From NCBI GenBank assembly GCA_012718885.1, contig JAAYBK010000018.1, positions 1 through 51,258 on the forward strand: a stretch of 51,258 nucleotides of DNA, written 5' to 3'. Of this stretch, positions 32,472 to 43,059 are shown piece after piece. Origin of the DNA: Ruminococcus sp. GTDB taxonomy: Bacteria > Bacillota > Clostridia > Oscillospirales > Ruminococcaceae. Under the pieces are notes generated by a model that ran no database searches, was not told the origin of the DNA, and saw only the letters and a program-made list of their open reading frames with translations. Position numbers and translations under genes: made by a program. Positions within the stretch are counted from its first letter, which is position 1. Each line of letters opens with the position of its first letter.

Positions 32472-33574
32472 GTACAAAGAAGAGCAAAAAGGAAATAACA
32501 GCTCTTATGCCTAAAAAGGTGTACAACATCACCGGCACAAAGAAGATCATCCTTGGAATTGTTATTGCCGTTGCAGTAGCATTTCTCGCAGGACTTGTCG
32601 TTAGAGGAGTAAACTTCGCTATCGAGTTCAAGGGCGGTACTATGATGACCTATAACTATGAGGGCAGCGTAAGTACCAGCGCCATTGAAAAGACCGTAAA
32701 GGAAATGGTCGATACATCAGTCAATGTCCGTACAGGTGAGAGCATCAGCTCAGGTGACAAGCAGATCACTATTTCATTCACCACTGACGACGGATTCACA
32801 GGAGATCAGCAGTCAGAGCTTACATCCAAGCTCCAGAAGCAGTTCCCTGACAATAAGATCGAGCTCTTCGATTCAAATGACGTAAACCCGTCAACAGGAC
32901 GTGAGTTCCTTATCAAGTGTCTCGTAGCTATCATATTTGCAGCTCTTGTAGTTATCATCTATATAGCTATCAGATTCAGAAGGATCGGCGGCTGGTCAGC
33001 AGGTCTCTGCTCCATCTTCGCTCTCTGTCATGACCTTCTCGTTGCAATTACAGTAAATGTACTCTTCGGCTTTGAGTTCAACTCAAATACCGTTGCAGTC
33101 CTTCTTACAATACTCGGTTACTCTATCAACAATACTATCGTTATCTACGACAGAATCAGAGAAAACCGCAAGCTCATGCCAAAGGCTTCACTTAATGAGC
33201 TTATCAATGTAAGCTGCACACAGTCACTTACACGTTCTATCAGAACTTCAATAACTACTATCAGCACAATGCTCATTATCACTATCGTTGTACTGGTAAC
33301 AGGTTATCATTCACTCCTCAGCTTCTCTGTACCGCTTATGGCAGGTCTTATCTCCGGTACTTATTCATCACTCTTCGTTGCTCCTGCAACATGGTCATGG
33401 ATGAAGGCAAGAGAGGCAAGAAAGAATGCCCAGGGTTCTGAGAAGAAGGAGACCGCTCCTGCAAAGGCAGAGGCTCCTGCTGAAGATGAGGAAGCACCTG
33501 CTGAGAAGAAGGCTCCTGCAAAGAAGTCTGCAAACAGCAATAACAAATCCTCTTCAAAGAAAAAGAAAAAGTGA
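32468..33574 (+). CDS. secF: Protein translocase subunit SecF
   Basis: FAIEFKGGTMMTY; LTILGYSINNTIVIYDRIREN; Ala/Lys/Glu-rich C-tail. Confidence 0.95.
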   Translation: MSTKKSKKEITALMPKKVYNITGTKKIILGIVIAVAVAFLAGLVVRGVNFAIEFKGGTMMTYNYEGSVSTSAIEKTVKEMVDTSVNVRTGESISSGDKQITISFTTDDGFTGDQQSELTSKLQKQFPDNKIELFDSNDVNPSTGREFLIKCLVAIIFAALVVIIYIAIRFRRIGGWSAGLCSIFALCHDLLVAITVNVLFGFEFNSNTVAVLLTILGYSINNTIVIYDRIRENRKLMPKASLNELINVSCTQSLTRSIRTSITTISTMLIITIVVLVTGYHSLLSFSVPLMAGLISGTYSSLFVAPATWSWMKAREARKNAQGSEKKETAPAKAEAPAEDEEAPAEKKAPAKKSANSNNKSSSKKKKK

Positions 33575-33578
33575 TCCT

Positions 33579-33607
33579 AAAGCCGCACAGTAATGTGCGG
33601 CTTTTTT
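33579..33607 (+). terminator. Intrinsic terminator after secF
   Basis: aaagccgcacagtaatgtgcggctttttt. Confidence 0.92.
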
Positions 33608-33714
33608 GTACATATGCTATTATGCATAATGCGTTATGAACTCTGCAAAATATGAACAAACTTTTATCACTTTCCCAAAAATGCAGTGCAGAGCGGCCAG
33701 CGGTTTGCAATAAT

Positions 33715-33743
33715 CTGAAAATAGTGATATAATATATAAGTAT
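33715..33743 (+). promoter_or_regulatory. Putative promoter for the GH95 gene
   Basis: TTGCAA - 17 nt - TATAAT. Confidence 0.65.
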
Positions 33744-33788
33744 AAATACAGCAAAAGATACTACAGCTTTCCTTAAAGGAGAAAACAT

Positions 33789-36107
33789 ATGAGCAAAGAA
33801 ACATTACTGAGATACAACAGTCCTGCTGAGGATTTCAACTGGGCGCTTCCGGTAGGAAACGGCAGGATAGGCGGAATGATATTCGGCGATCCCTCAGAAG
33901 AGATCATAAAGCTCAATGAGGATTCAATATGGTCCGGCGGACCGAGACACAGAGTAAATCCTGACGCACAAGAGGGCCTTGCTGAGGTAAGAGCTCTGCT
34001 GAGTGCGGGAGATGTAAAGGCTGCCGAGAAGGTGGCATTTGAGAAGCTTCAGGGAGTTACCCCCAACAGCCGCCACTATATGCCTCTGGGCGAGCTTAAA
34101 ATAAATATGGAGCTTGACGGCAGAGCCCGTGATTATTCACGTACTCTTGATATAGCAGAAGCTGTCAGCAGAGTTGAATTCACTGTAAACGATATAAAAT
34201 ATACCCGTGAGGTATTTGTGTCTGCACCGGATGAGGTAATGGTGATACATATTACCTGTGAAAAGCCTGGTATGATAAATATGAGCTGTTCCATTGACGG
34301 CCGTGATGATTATTATGACGACAACCGTCCCTCCGGAAAGGATATGCTGATGTATACCGGAGGTACAGGCAGCCGTGACGGTATATTCTTTGCCACCGCA
34401 GTAGGAGCAAGGACTGTGGGAGGAAGTCTCCGTACCGTGGGAGGCAGGCTCTGCGCTGAAAATGCAGACGAGGTGATGATCGTACTTGCAGTCCGCACCA
34501 GCTTCTACGGCGAATACTATGAAGCCTCTGCGGAGGTCGACACAGAAATGGCCTTGTGCTGCACCTATGACGAGCTGCTCTGCCGCCATGTAAATGACTA
34601 CAGGGAGCTTTTTGACCGTGTGGACTTCTCTCTGGATGATAACAGTGAGACTGATATAAATGCGCTGACCACTGACCAGAGGATAACCCGTCTCAAGGGC
34701 GACGAGCTGGACAATAAGGAGTGCATACGCCTTATCCACGACAACAAGCTGATAGAGCTCTATTTCAACTACGGACGCTATCTTATGATATCTGCCAGCC
34801 GTGCAGGCACCCAGGCGATGAACCTTCAGGGCATATGGAACGACCAGATGTGGCCGGCATGGGGCAGCAGATACACTGTGAATATAAATACCGAGATGAA
34901 CTACTGGCCGGCAGAGAGCTGCAATCTCTCGGAGTGTCATCTGCCGCTGTTTGACCTGCTGGAGAGAGTCTGTGAGAACGGACGAACCACTGCCCGGGAG
35001 ATGTACGGCATAGACAAGGGATATGTATGTCATCACAATACGGATATCTGGGGCGATACGGCTCCCCAGGATCTCTGGATGCCATCAACGCTCTGGCCAA
35101 TGGGCGGAGCATGGCTGGCGCTCCACGTATTTGAGCACTATGAATATACCATGGATGTGGACTTCCTTGCGGAGAAATATCACCTTATGAAGGAAGCTGC
35201 GGAGTTCTTTGTAAGCTTCCTTATAGACGACGGTAAGGGACACCTTGTGACCTGCCCCTCCCTCTCACCGGAGAACTCCTACCTGACGGAAAACGGAGTA
35301 AAGGGCAGCCTTTGTGCCGGTCCGTCAATGGATTCCCAGATAATAACGGTGCTGTTCACCGACGTTATAAAAGCTTCAGCAATACTGGGCAGGGACAGCG
35401 CATTTGCAGAAAAGCTTGTGGAGCTTCTGCCGAAGATTCCTCAGCCTGAGATCGGTAAATACGGTCAGATAAAGGAATGGGCGGAGGACTATGACGAGGC
35501 TGAAATGGGACACCGCCACATATCTCAGCTCTTTGCACTTCATCCGGCAGACCTTATATCCCCGGAGAAGACTCCGAAGCTGGCAGATGCTGCCAGAGCC
35601 ACACTTGTCCGCAGACTTATCCACGGCGGAGATCATATCGGCTGGAGCTGCGCCTGGACGACGAATATGTGGGCAAGACTTTATGACAGCCGCATGGTGT
35701 ATGAGAACCTGAAGCTGCTGCTGGCCTTCTCCACCAATCCCAATCTGCTGGACTCACATCCACCATTCCAGATAGACGGCAATTTCGGCGGTACAGCTGC
35801 CGTAGCGGAGGCTTTGTTACAGAGCTGCTGCGGAGATATCATACTCCTGCCTGCTCTGCCTCACGAGTGGGAGAACGGCCATATCACAGGCTTGAGAGCC
35901 AAGGGCGCCTTTGGAGTTGATATCGAATGGGCAGATGGAAAACTGAGCTCAGCCGTGATAACCTCAGATAACGGCTGCGAATGTCGTCTCCGTACAAACT
36001 GTGTTGTAAGCGTTACCTGTGACGGAGAAAATGTGGGCTCCCGCATGGAGGACGGTGCAGTGATATTCAGCACCAAGCCCGGCGGACGATATATAGTAAG
36101 GCCCTGA
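33789..36107 (+). CDS. GH95 family glycoside hydrolase (alpha-L-fucosidase-like)
   Basis: 772 aa; [88 protein letters not shown]. Confidence 0.93.
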   Translation: MSKETLLRYNSPAEDFNWALPVGNGRIGGMIFGDPSEEIIKLNEDSIWSGGPRHRVNPDAQEGLAEVRALLSAGDVKAAEKVAFEKLQGVTPNSRHYMPLGELKINMELDGRARDYSRTLDIAEAVSRVEFTVNDIKYTREVFVSAPDEVMVIHITCEKPGMINMSCSIDGRDDYYDDNRPSGKDMLMYTGGTGSRDGIFFATAVGARTVGGSLRTVGGRLCAENADEVMIVLAVRTSFYGEYYEASAEVDTEMALCCTYDELLCRHVNDYRELFDRVDFSLDDNSETDINALTTDQRITRLKGDELDNKECIRLIHDNKLIELYFNYGRYLMISASRAGTQAMNLQGIWNDQMWPAWGSRYTVNINTEMNYWPAESCNLSECHLPLFDLLERVCENGRTTAREMYGIDKGYVCHHNTDIWGDTAPQDLWMPSTLWPMGGAWLALHVFEHYEYTMDVDFLAEKYHLMKEAAEFFVSFLIDDGKGHLVTCPSLSPENSYLTENGVKGSLCAGPSMDSQIITVLFTDVIKASAILGRDSAFAEKLVELLPKIPQPEIGKYGQIKEWAEDYDEAEMGHRHISQLFALHPADLISPEKTPKLADAARATLVRRLIHGGDHIGWSCAWTTNMWARLYDSRMVYENLKLLLAFSTNPNLLDSHPPFQIDGNFGGTAAVAEALLQSCCGDIILLPALPHEWENGHITGLRAKGAFGVDIEWADGKLSSAVITSDNGCECRLRTNCVVSVTCDGENVGSRMEDGAVIFSTKPGGRYIVRP

Positions 36108-36117
36108 AGGAGATACA

Positions 36118-37818
36118 ATGAACATTAAAAAGATGATATCGCTTGCCGCAGCCGCAGCGCTCAGCACAACAGCTGTGTGCTCGTGCAGCAAGTCAAAAAA
36201 ATCGGATAAGACAGAGGCTCCTGTGCCGATAATCGAGGAGGAAACTGAAACGACCACTGCCCCTGCAGTGACCACCTCAGTGGAGACCTATCCGGATTAC
36301 CCTGTGACCATACCGGAGATAAACAAGAAGGCTACAGGTGATTTCTACGAGGCAGAGGACTGCGAGCTTTCGGGAGGCCTTAAAGTGGCTGCTGAAAAGG
36401 AAAATTTCAGCGGTGAGGGCTATGTCACAGGATTTCCTGCCGACGGCAAGACCGGGCTGACTTTCAAGGCGGACGTTCCCACCAATCAGCACTACGACCT
36501 GTCGTTCAATATCGCAGCCAGCAGGATAACCACCTGCCGGCTCATTCTGAACGGAGTGCAGCTCACTGACTTCACCACCACAGGCGGCGGCAAATTCACG
36601 CAGATAACAATACACGGCGTATTCCTGACAAAGGGAGGCTCAGAAATAACTCTCATTCCCGATGGTGGAGACATATGCCTTGATTACCTCAAGCTCACGG
36701 ATAATAATACTCTCAGCGAAATAAAATATGATGCCGAGGGCAAGCCGGTAAACGAAAATGCTGCGGAAGCGGCAAAAGAGCTGCTCAGCTTCCTTACGGA
36801 CAGCTACGGAAAGTATATGATAACCGGACAGTATGCTGCCGACAGCGATAACTCAGAGCTTGATCTTATATACCGTACCACCGGAAAATATCCTGTGATA
36901 CGTTTCTGCAATCTGACGGTACCAAGGGGCTCCTATGATGAGAGCTTCAAGGATATCGATGCCTGTGCGGACTGGTATAAGAACGGCGGAATAGTTTCCG
37001 CAAGCTGGTACTGGAGCGCACCCTCGGAGAAAAGCTCGATCCGCACTGACGAGACGGATTTCGACCTGTCAAAGGCTGTGACAGACAAGGATATTGCAAA
37101 TCTTACTCAGGAGGAGATAAGAGGACTTTACGGCGAGGGAGATATTTCCGAGCAGTGCTACAGCCTCATACTTGACATAGATACTATCGCCGGTCAGCTC
37201 ACATCCCTGAAGAATAAGGGCGTGCCGGTGCTGTGGAGACCTCTCCCGGAGGGCGGAGGAAACTGGTACTGGTGGGGAGCAGCCGGAAAGGACGCTTATA
37301 AGTGCCTCTGGCAGCTGATATACACCCGTATGACCGAATATTTCCAGCTTGATAATCTGATCTGGGTATGGAACGGACAGAGCTCGTCTGTGCTTGTGGA
37401 CAAGAACACATATGATATAGCTTCTGTTGATATATATATGACGGACGAGAAGGATTACGGCGGAAGATTCTACGAGAGCTTTGCGGCTATACAGAAGTTT
37501 GCCGGCAATGGCAAGCTGGTGGCGATAAGCGAATGCGGAAGCCTTCCGGATATAGACAGCGCCTTCCGTGACAATGCTATCTGGTCATTCTTCGGGCTCT
37601 GGTTCGGGGAATACCTTGAGGATGACAAGGGAGAATACTCCGAAAAATTCACCAGCAAGGATACGCTTGTCCGGACATATAATTCCGAGGGCGCACTGAC
37701 CCTTGACGAATATCAGAAGATAAAGAGCGGCGAAAAGCTGGATGTGAATACAGAGACAGTGACCGAGCCTGCTGAGACTACAACATCCGCCGAGACTACT
37801 ACTACAGCCGCACAGTGA
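36118..37818 (+). CDS. GH26 family beta-mannanase-like protein with N-terminal CBM35-like domain, probable lipoprotein
   Basis: 566 aa; signal region with CSC; YEAEDCELSG...; GVPVLWRPLPEGGGNWYWWGAAG; ISECGSLPD; Thr-rich tail. Confidence 0.85.
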   Translation: MNIKKMISLAAAAALSTTAVCSCSKSKKSDKTEAPVPIIEEETETTTAPAVTTSVETYPDYPVTIPEINKKATGDFYEAEDCELSGGLKVAAEKENFSGEGYVTGFPADGKTGLTFKADVPTNQHYDLSFNIAASRITTCRLILNGVQLTDFTTTGGGKFTQITIHGVFLTKGGSEITLIPDGGDICLDYLKLTDNNTLSEIKYDAEGKPVNENAAEAAKELLSFLTDSYGKYMITGQYAADSDNSELDLIYRTTGKYPVIRFCNLTVPRGSYDESFKDIDACADWYKNGGIVSASWYWSAPSEKSSIRTDETDFDLSKAVTDKDIANLTQEEIRGLYGEGDISEQCYSLILDIDTIAGQLTSLKNKGVPVLWRPLPEGGGNWYWWGAAGKDAYKCLWQLIYTRMTEYFQLDNLIWVWNGQSSSVLVDKNTYDIASVDIYMTDEKDYGGRFYESFAAIQKFAGNGKLVAISECGSLPDIDSAFRDNAIWSFFGLWFGEYLEDDKGEYSEKFTSKDTLVRTYNSEGALTLDEYQKIKSGEKLDVNTETVTEPAETTTSAETTTTAAQ

Positions 37819-37842
37819 CCTTTACGGCAGAAGGAGGAAACC

Positions 37843-39159
37843 ATGTTCACCGAAAAACAACTCAGACGGCAGCCCTCAGAGACACAGACCGAACTGATGA
37901 ACAGGATGCTCGGAGAGGCCGGCAGCAATAAATACCGTGCAGTCAGCTTCCGCATGGAGGATGTTCTTGTAATGACGCCGTTTCTCGATGAATGTGCCCT
38001 TTTCATGTTCATGGAGGAGGACTTTGCCCTGTTCGATACAAAGGGAAAGAAGACCTTTACAGAGCTGCGTATAGCAGCCGGCGAGGCTGCGGAGAAGAAG
38101 TACGGTGTTCGCACAAGGGTAACACTTGCAAAGATATACGATATCTTCGCAAAGCTCAGCGGCGTCAGTCCGGACGGAAGAGATAAGCTGATGCAGCGTG
38201 AGTGTGAGCTGGTGGAGCATTTCACCTTTCCCCGTGAGTGCGGAAAGGCTCTTTACCGTGAGGCAAAGAACAGCCGCAAGCGTGTCATCATATTCTCCGA
38301 GAGCATATACCCTCGTGAGGTGGTGACCGAGGTGCTTGAACGCTGCGGATACAGCTCCTATGATGGGCTCATCGTGGTTTCGGAGATAGCTGACAATGAC
38401 GCAAGGAGCTGGTACGCTCCTGTGCTGAAAAAGGCCGGCGTAGGAGCAGCAAAGCTCTTTCACTGCGGCCATGATGTGGCATATGATATAGAGCTGGCCA
38501 TAATGAACGGCTCAAAGGCAATGATGACTGCCCCGGCAGTTCAGCTTATGGAGCGCTCAGGCAGGCTGTCCGGCTATATCAGGGATAAGCTGGTATACGA
38601 TCTCGATTCTCCGGAGCATCTTGCCTTGCAGTGCGTACTTGGGCTTTATGCCGCATACGGCTTTGACATTCCCCAGACGAAGGTACCTCTCAGCGATATA
38701 TGCAGCGACGGACGGCTGCTGGGCTTCATAGTGCTTGGCGCATACAGTCTCTGCGGAGAGGACTACAAGCCCTCTGCCAGACAGGCGCTGATACTGAACG
38801 CCCTTAACTCCGACAAGGCAGCACTTGAGGGCAAGGAGGATTTCGACACCCTCTTTTCAAGACATTTCGGAAGCTTCCTCGACAAATTCGGTACGAAGGA
38901 CTGCGAACTGCCGCTGCAGTTTGTTGAAGAGTGCTGCAGCGCTGCTGACCGTGAGCTTTTCAGGCCGTATATGTCACCGGATGCACTGAAAAAGTGGGGA
39001 TCTTCGGTAAAAGAGCCGAAGCTTGTTGAGTATTCGGCCAGATCCAACGAAAAAAGAGCCCTTGACCGGCTTGCCGACAAGATGTTCCCTCCGGGAACAA
39101 AGGTACGCAATATCACCGAGAGCTTCCTTTCAAAAGGCTTGAAAAAGAACAAAAAATAA
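37843..39159 (+). CDS. HAD-like protein with degenerate catalytic motifs
   Basis: 438 aa; AVSFRMEDVLVMTPF; RVIIFSESIYPREVVTEVLERCGYSSYDGLIVVSE; FHCGHDVAYDIELAIMNGSKAM. Confidence 0.6.
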   Translation: MFTEKQLRRQPSETQTELMNRMLGEAGSNKYRAVSFRMEDVLVMTPFLDECALFMFMEEDFALFDTKGKKTFTELRIAAGEAAEKKYGVRTRVTLAKIYDIFAKLSGVSPDGRDKLMQRECELVEHFTFPRECGKALYREAKNSRKRVIIFSESIYPREVVTEVLERCGYSSYDGLIVVSEIADNDARSWYAPVLKKAGVGAAKLFHCGHDVAYDIELAIMNGSKAMMTAPAVQLMERSGRLSGYIRDKLVYDLDSPEHLALQCVLGLYAAYGFDIPQTKVPLSDICSDGRLLGFIVLGAYSLCGEDYKPSARQALILNALNSDKAALEGKEDFDTLFSRHFGSFLDKFGTKDCELPLQFVEECCSAADRELFRPYMSPDALKKWGSSVKEPKLVEYSARSNEKRALDRLADKMFPPGTKVRNITESFLSKGLKKNKK

Positions 39160-39230
39160 CAGTATATTCCGCACTGACATTTATTTTACATTTTCCCCTA
39201 TGAACCTACATTATAACCTAAAATAAACCG

Positions 39231-39259
39231 TTGCCGCCCTATGTAATATGTGGTATCAT
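39231..39259 (+). promoter_or_regulatory. Putative promoter for the Spo0A-like gene
   Basis: TTGCCG - 17 nt - TATCAT. Confidence 0.5.
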
Positions 39260-39324
39260 ATTTAAGTACCAGCAGAAAAGACGTTTTCTGACGGCTGCTG
39301 CAAGTATAAAGGGAGGTATAAATA

Positions 39325-40080
39325 ATGAACGGAAAAGTAAAGGTACTTATCGGCGATGATTCTGCCGGAACAGGAGTAAGCATCGCAAACAAGCTCAGAG
39401 AAAGGGGAATGTATGCATACACCAGGCGCAAGGACTGTTCGGTGATACTCGAATCCATAAAGAACGATCCGCCGGATGTTGCCGTGCTGGATATCACTGC
39501 ACAGAACGGAGACGCTGTGACTATAATGAAAGGGGTCAGGGAGCTGGGAGTGAAATTCCCTGTATTCATCGTGACCTCAGCATACGACAATGAGTTCATA
39601 GAGCGCCAGGTAATGGACAACGGAGCATCCAAGTTCCTGCTTCGTCCATATGATGCCGATGACCTCTGTGCAGCCATAAGCTCCGCACTTGGAGACAGGG
39701 CGAACAGCCTCAGCGATGATATGGAGGTAGTCGTTACCGATATCATCCATCAGCTTGGAGTGCCGGCGCATATCAAGGGATATCATTATCTCAGAACTGC
39801 CATACTCTGCTCTATAGAGGACAAGGAGCTTCTTGACAGCGTTACAAAGCAGCTCTATCCTACCGTTGCAGGAGCCTATGACACTACATCATCAAGGGTA
39901 GAAAGAGCCATACGCCATGCTATAGAGATAGCCTGGGACAGGGGCAATGTAGATACCCTGAATTCATTTTTCGGCTACACGGTCGATACCGGAAAGGGAA
40001 AGCCGACAAATTCGGAATTCATCGCACTTATAACGGATAAGCTCCGTCTGCGCTACAAATCAGCGCTGAGGAAGGTCTGA
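39325..40080 (+). CDS. spo0A: Spo0A family response regulator with divergent receiver domain
   Basis: C-terminal [18 protein letters not shown]...[66 protein letters not shown] matches the Spo0A effector domain as recalled. Confidence 0.9.
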   Translation: MNGKVKVLIGDDSAGTGVSIANKLRERGMYAYTRRKDCSVILESIKNDPPDVAVLDITAQNGDAVTIMKGVRELGVKFPVFIVTSAYDNEFIERQVMDNGASKFLLRPYDADDLCAAISSALGDRANSLSDDMEVVVTDIIHQLGVPAHIKGYHYLRTAILCSIEDKELLDSVTKQLYPTVAGAYDTTSSRVERAIRHAIEIAWDRGNVDTLNSFFGYTVDTGKGKPTNSEFIALITDKLRLRYKSALRKV

Positions 40081-40161
40081 GCCTGTAAGCTGTGGTGATA
40101 CCTGGAAAAAATCATCTTTATCCGACAAATATTAAAATAATCATATCAAGGAGGAATCACT

Positions 40162-40671
40162 ATGGCATTTAAGAAGATCAGGCGCAGGGAGCTATGCTTC
40201 AATCCGTTTGACAAGATCGGCAAGGAGTGGATGCTGCTTACCGGAGGAACACCTGACAATTTCAACACAATGACCGCTTCATGGGGACAGCTTGGCGTGC
40301 TCTGGAGCAGGAAGGTAATGACCTGCTATATCCGTCCCAACAGGTATACATTTGAGTATATCGACAAGGGCGAATACTTTACAGCATCATTCTTCGGAGA
40401 GCAGTACCGCAGCGCTCTGACTTTCTGCGGCTCACATTCCGGCAGGGACTTTGACAAGGTTAAGGAGACAGGGCTTACTCCTGTTGAGATCGATGGAAAT
40501 GTAGCCTTTGAGGAGGCAGATCTGGTGCTTGTATGCCGCAAGCTTTATCAGTATGATATGGAGGCAAAGGGCTTCCTTACTGATGACGGTATCGTGGAGC
40601 AGGTGTATGGCAAGGAGCCTTATCACAGGGCGTATATCTCTGAGATAGTTGCTGCATACGTAAAAGAATAA
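40162..40671 (+). CDS. Flavin reductase-like FMN-binding domain protein
   Basis: 169 aa; GTPDNFNTMTASWGQLGVLWSRKVMTCYIRPNRYTFEYI; FCGSHSGRDFDK. Confidence 0.85.
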   Translation: MAFKKIRRRELCFNPFDKIGKEWMLLTGGTPDNFNTMTASWGQLGVLWSRKVMTCYIRPNRYTFEYIDKGEYFTASFFGEQYRSALTFCGSHSGRDFDKVKETGLTPVEIDGNVAFEEADLVLVCRKLYQYDMEAKGFLTDDGIVEQVYGKEPYHRAYISEIVAAYVKE

Positions 40672-40719
40672 AAACGCCGGAGGCTGCTGCGTATTTTTAC
40701 GCCTCGGCCTGACCGGCAA
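40672..40719 (+). repeat. Internally deleted remnant of the dispersed element
   Basis: aaacgccggaggctgctg...gcctcggcctgaccggcaa retains both termini. Confidence 0.65.
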
Positions 40720-40730
40720 TAATAACAGAA

Positions 40731-40766
40731 ACAGCCATAAAGAAGTATCAACTCCTTTATGGCTGT
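40731..40766. terminator. Hairpin terminator between convergent genes
   Basis: acagccataaagaagtatcaactcctttatggctgt then T-rich. Confidence 0.75.
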
Positions 40767-40831
40767 TCTGTGTTTTTAGCAATCAATATATAATCATATC
40801 ATGGGAGGGGGTAAATCTTAAATTATGAAAC

Positions 40832-42390
40832 TCACTTCTCGAGGAGTCTGTACTGGATGCCGAGAGCGTCCATAGGAGTGATGCCGTTGCCGGTGTTAGC
40901 TACGTCTGCGTTGAACTCGCCCCATTCTGTAAGCTCATACGTGTCAGGGTTGGATATGGACTGCATGATGAGAACAGCGTCGTTCATTTTCATCTGATTG
41001 TCGCCGTCTGCATCGCCGGAGCGCTTGATAGGCTTGCCGTTGAGAGCTTCAAGGTATTTGATATGGCTGATCTCTGCAACTGCTTCGATATTGCTGTTAT
41101 CTGTGCTGTGTGCATCATTATATGCCTTGAGGAGTGCATTTACATCAACATCTTCATTTTCATAATACTTCGTAATTACGAATTCAACTATCTGGAGATC
41201 AAGCATATCACCGCTTACACCATCACTGTTAAGATCGAGCTCATTATCAATGTGATTCCATACTTCCGGAGTCAGAACGCTACCGGAGCTGTCTCTTTGA
41301 GCTACGAGATCGTTGCAATAGATCATTATATCTTTATAGTCTTCCATATCTATAACACCGTCAAAGTTGATATCCGGGGGAGCAACTTCTCCGTTGAGCA
41401 TTCTCTTATCAAAAATCTTGCAGGCTGCTTCGAGATCTTCCATATAATTAGGCTCAAGCATACGATTAATCTTGTCCATCTTATCTACAACTTTAAGAAA
41501 TCCGGCATCGATAGAGATCTTGCTCACATTTGCAACAAATACATCTAAATGGCTGGCGCGTGACATAGCATATTTGATTGATTCAACATCGGCTCCTTCC
41601 GGTAAATTATTTTCGAGATCCTCTAAATAGTCATATATACTCCATGAGTCAACATAGCTTGGATCAAAACCGTTTTTGTAAATAAAATACTTGATAAGTG
41701 TCTCGTTGCTTTCATTGTCAAAGAAGCACTTCTGATAGTATTCATCGCAATTATCCCAGGTTGAGGCTGATATTGAAACAACTGCTTTGGCTGCATTGCT
41801 GTCGAATGGTGATGAGATCTTACTGTAGAAGTAGATCTGATATTCAAGCAGATCATAAATATCAGCTGAACCATTTCTGTTGAAGTCAAGATCAATATTT
41901 TCTGTATCGATAAGATTTGCTGTGTACTGATAGATAAGATCCTGCTCAATAGCTACTTCCTTCAGGTCATTTACAAATTTGTAGCTGTCCATTGTTATCT
42001 CGCCGTTATTATCCGGATAGTTATACATATTGAAATCCTCCGGATCCAGGCCGTTTTTATATAAGTAATAACGTTCAAGAATAACAAGATCGTTGCTCTT
42101 GTCCTGAGATCAAGGTCTATATCGCTTCTTGTGCTGATAACTTCTTTCTCTGCCTCGGTTATCATAGAATCATTATGCATGATATAAGCCCAGAGATCGC
42201 ATACATCATAGCGGTCAAATATACCGTCATTGTTTACGTCCGGGGATGCAGTTCCGTCTTCGATCAATGGGAAAACGTATTCCAGTAAGACAGGGTCTGC
42301 TGTCGGAGGCTCATATGAGGCCTGAACTAATCCTGTAGGGATAACGTTCATAAATGCAATTGTGACTGCTGAAGCTAAAAACTTTTTCAT
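40832..42390 (-). CDS. Secreted protein built of dockerin-like/EF-hand-type repeats with C-terminal dockerin; contains an apparent frameshift near 42105-42112
   Basis: Signal peptide MKKFLASAVTIAFMNVIPTGLVQA behind aaaggag-7nt-ATG; repeats DVNNDGIFDRYDVCDLWAYI, DLDFNRNGSADIYDLLEYQIYF, DINFDGVIDMEDYKDIMIYC, DLNSDGVSGDMLDLQIVEFVI; terminal GDADGDNQMKMNDAVLIMQSISNP...NADVANTGNGITPMDALGIQYRLLE. Two ORF-track pieces join by a 1-nt shift. Confidence 0.8.
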
Positions 42391-43059
42391 AACAATACTC
42401 CTTTCAACGTGAGCGACCTCTTCGTCAAACTCACTGTGAGGTTTAGTGGTTACGATCGTGACCACCGGCTGTTTAGTTGCTGATGTTACAGTAGTGACTG
42501 CTGCCGGATCGGATGAGCGTGCAGTGGTCACTGTGACTTTCGGTGTCTGAGCAGGCTTTCCTGACGGGCGGGTATAGACGACGCCACCGTTGCCGCTGTT
42601 ATTTGCATTATTGTTACCATTGTTTCCGTTACCGTTGATAACTGCCGTAGACGTTATCGGTGTTCCGAAGCCTGCTGTAGTAGTCACGGTATATTTTGTA
42701 TCTGTACCCGGGGCAGTTGTCCGGACAATGCCGCCTGGTACGTCAGGCACCTCTGTAGGGAGTTCTGTATCTGTTATGATGTTGTCGGTATCGCTGTTGA
42801 ACTTTTTAAGCTCAGGAGTTTTCTGAACGCCGTTCCATATGCAGACCGCCGCTGCTACAGCAGTCAATGCTGAAATGGCTATCCAGCCTATCTTTCTGCG
42901 CTTTTTCTCAGCCTTTTCTTCCGGGACTCCGGTCAGTGCTTCCATTTTCTCCTTGAAGTTGTCGGAAAAATCGTAATCGGGGATATCCAGACCGGTCATT
43001 TCATCATAGCTCTCGCTGAGAACTTCTTCGAGAGCATCTTTAAGAATATCCTTGCTCAT
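42391..43059 (-). CDS. Membrane anti-sigma-like protein (cytosolic N-term, one TM, Thr/Pro/Asn-rich extracytoplasmic linker); open frame continues into the dockerin protein
   Basis: MSKDILKDALEEVLSESYDEMTGLDIPDYDFSDNFKEKMEAL...KKRRKIGWIAISALTAVAAAVCIW; ATGA overlap with the sigma factor; no stop before the downstream ATG at 42390. Confidence 0.75.

Noticed and set aside
42390-43059. Treating the 354-aa ORF 41995-43059 as a normal single protein
   Set aside because: Its last ~35 residues are out-of-frame translation of the dockerin gene and it contains an internal SD plus signal peptide, so the ORF boundary is not biologically meaningful as given.
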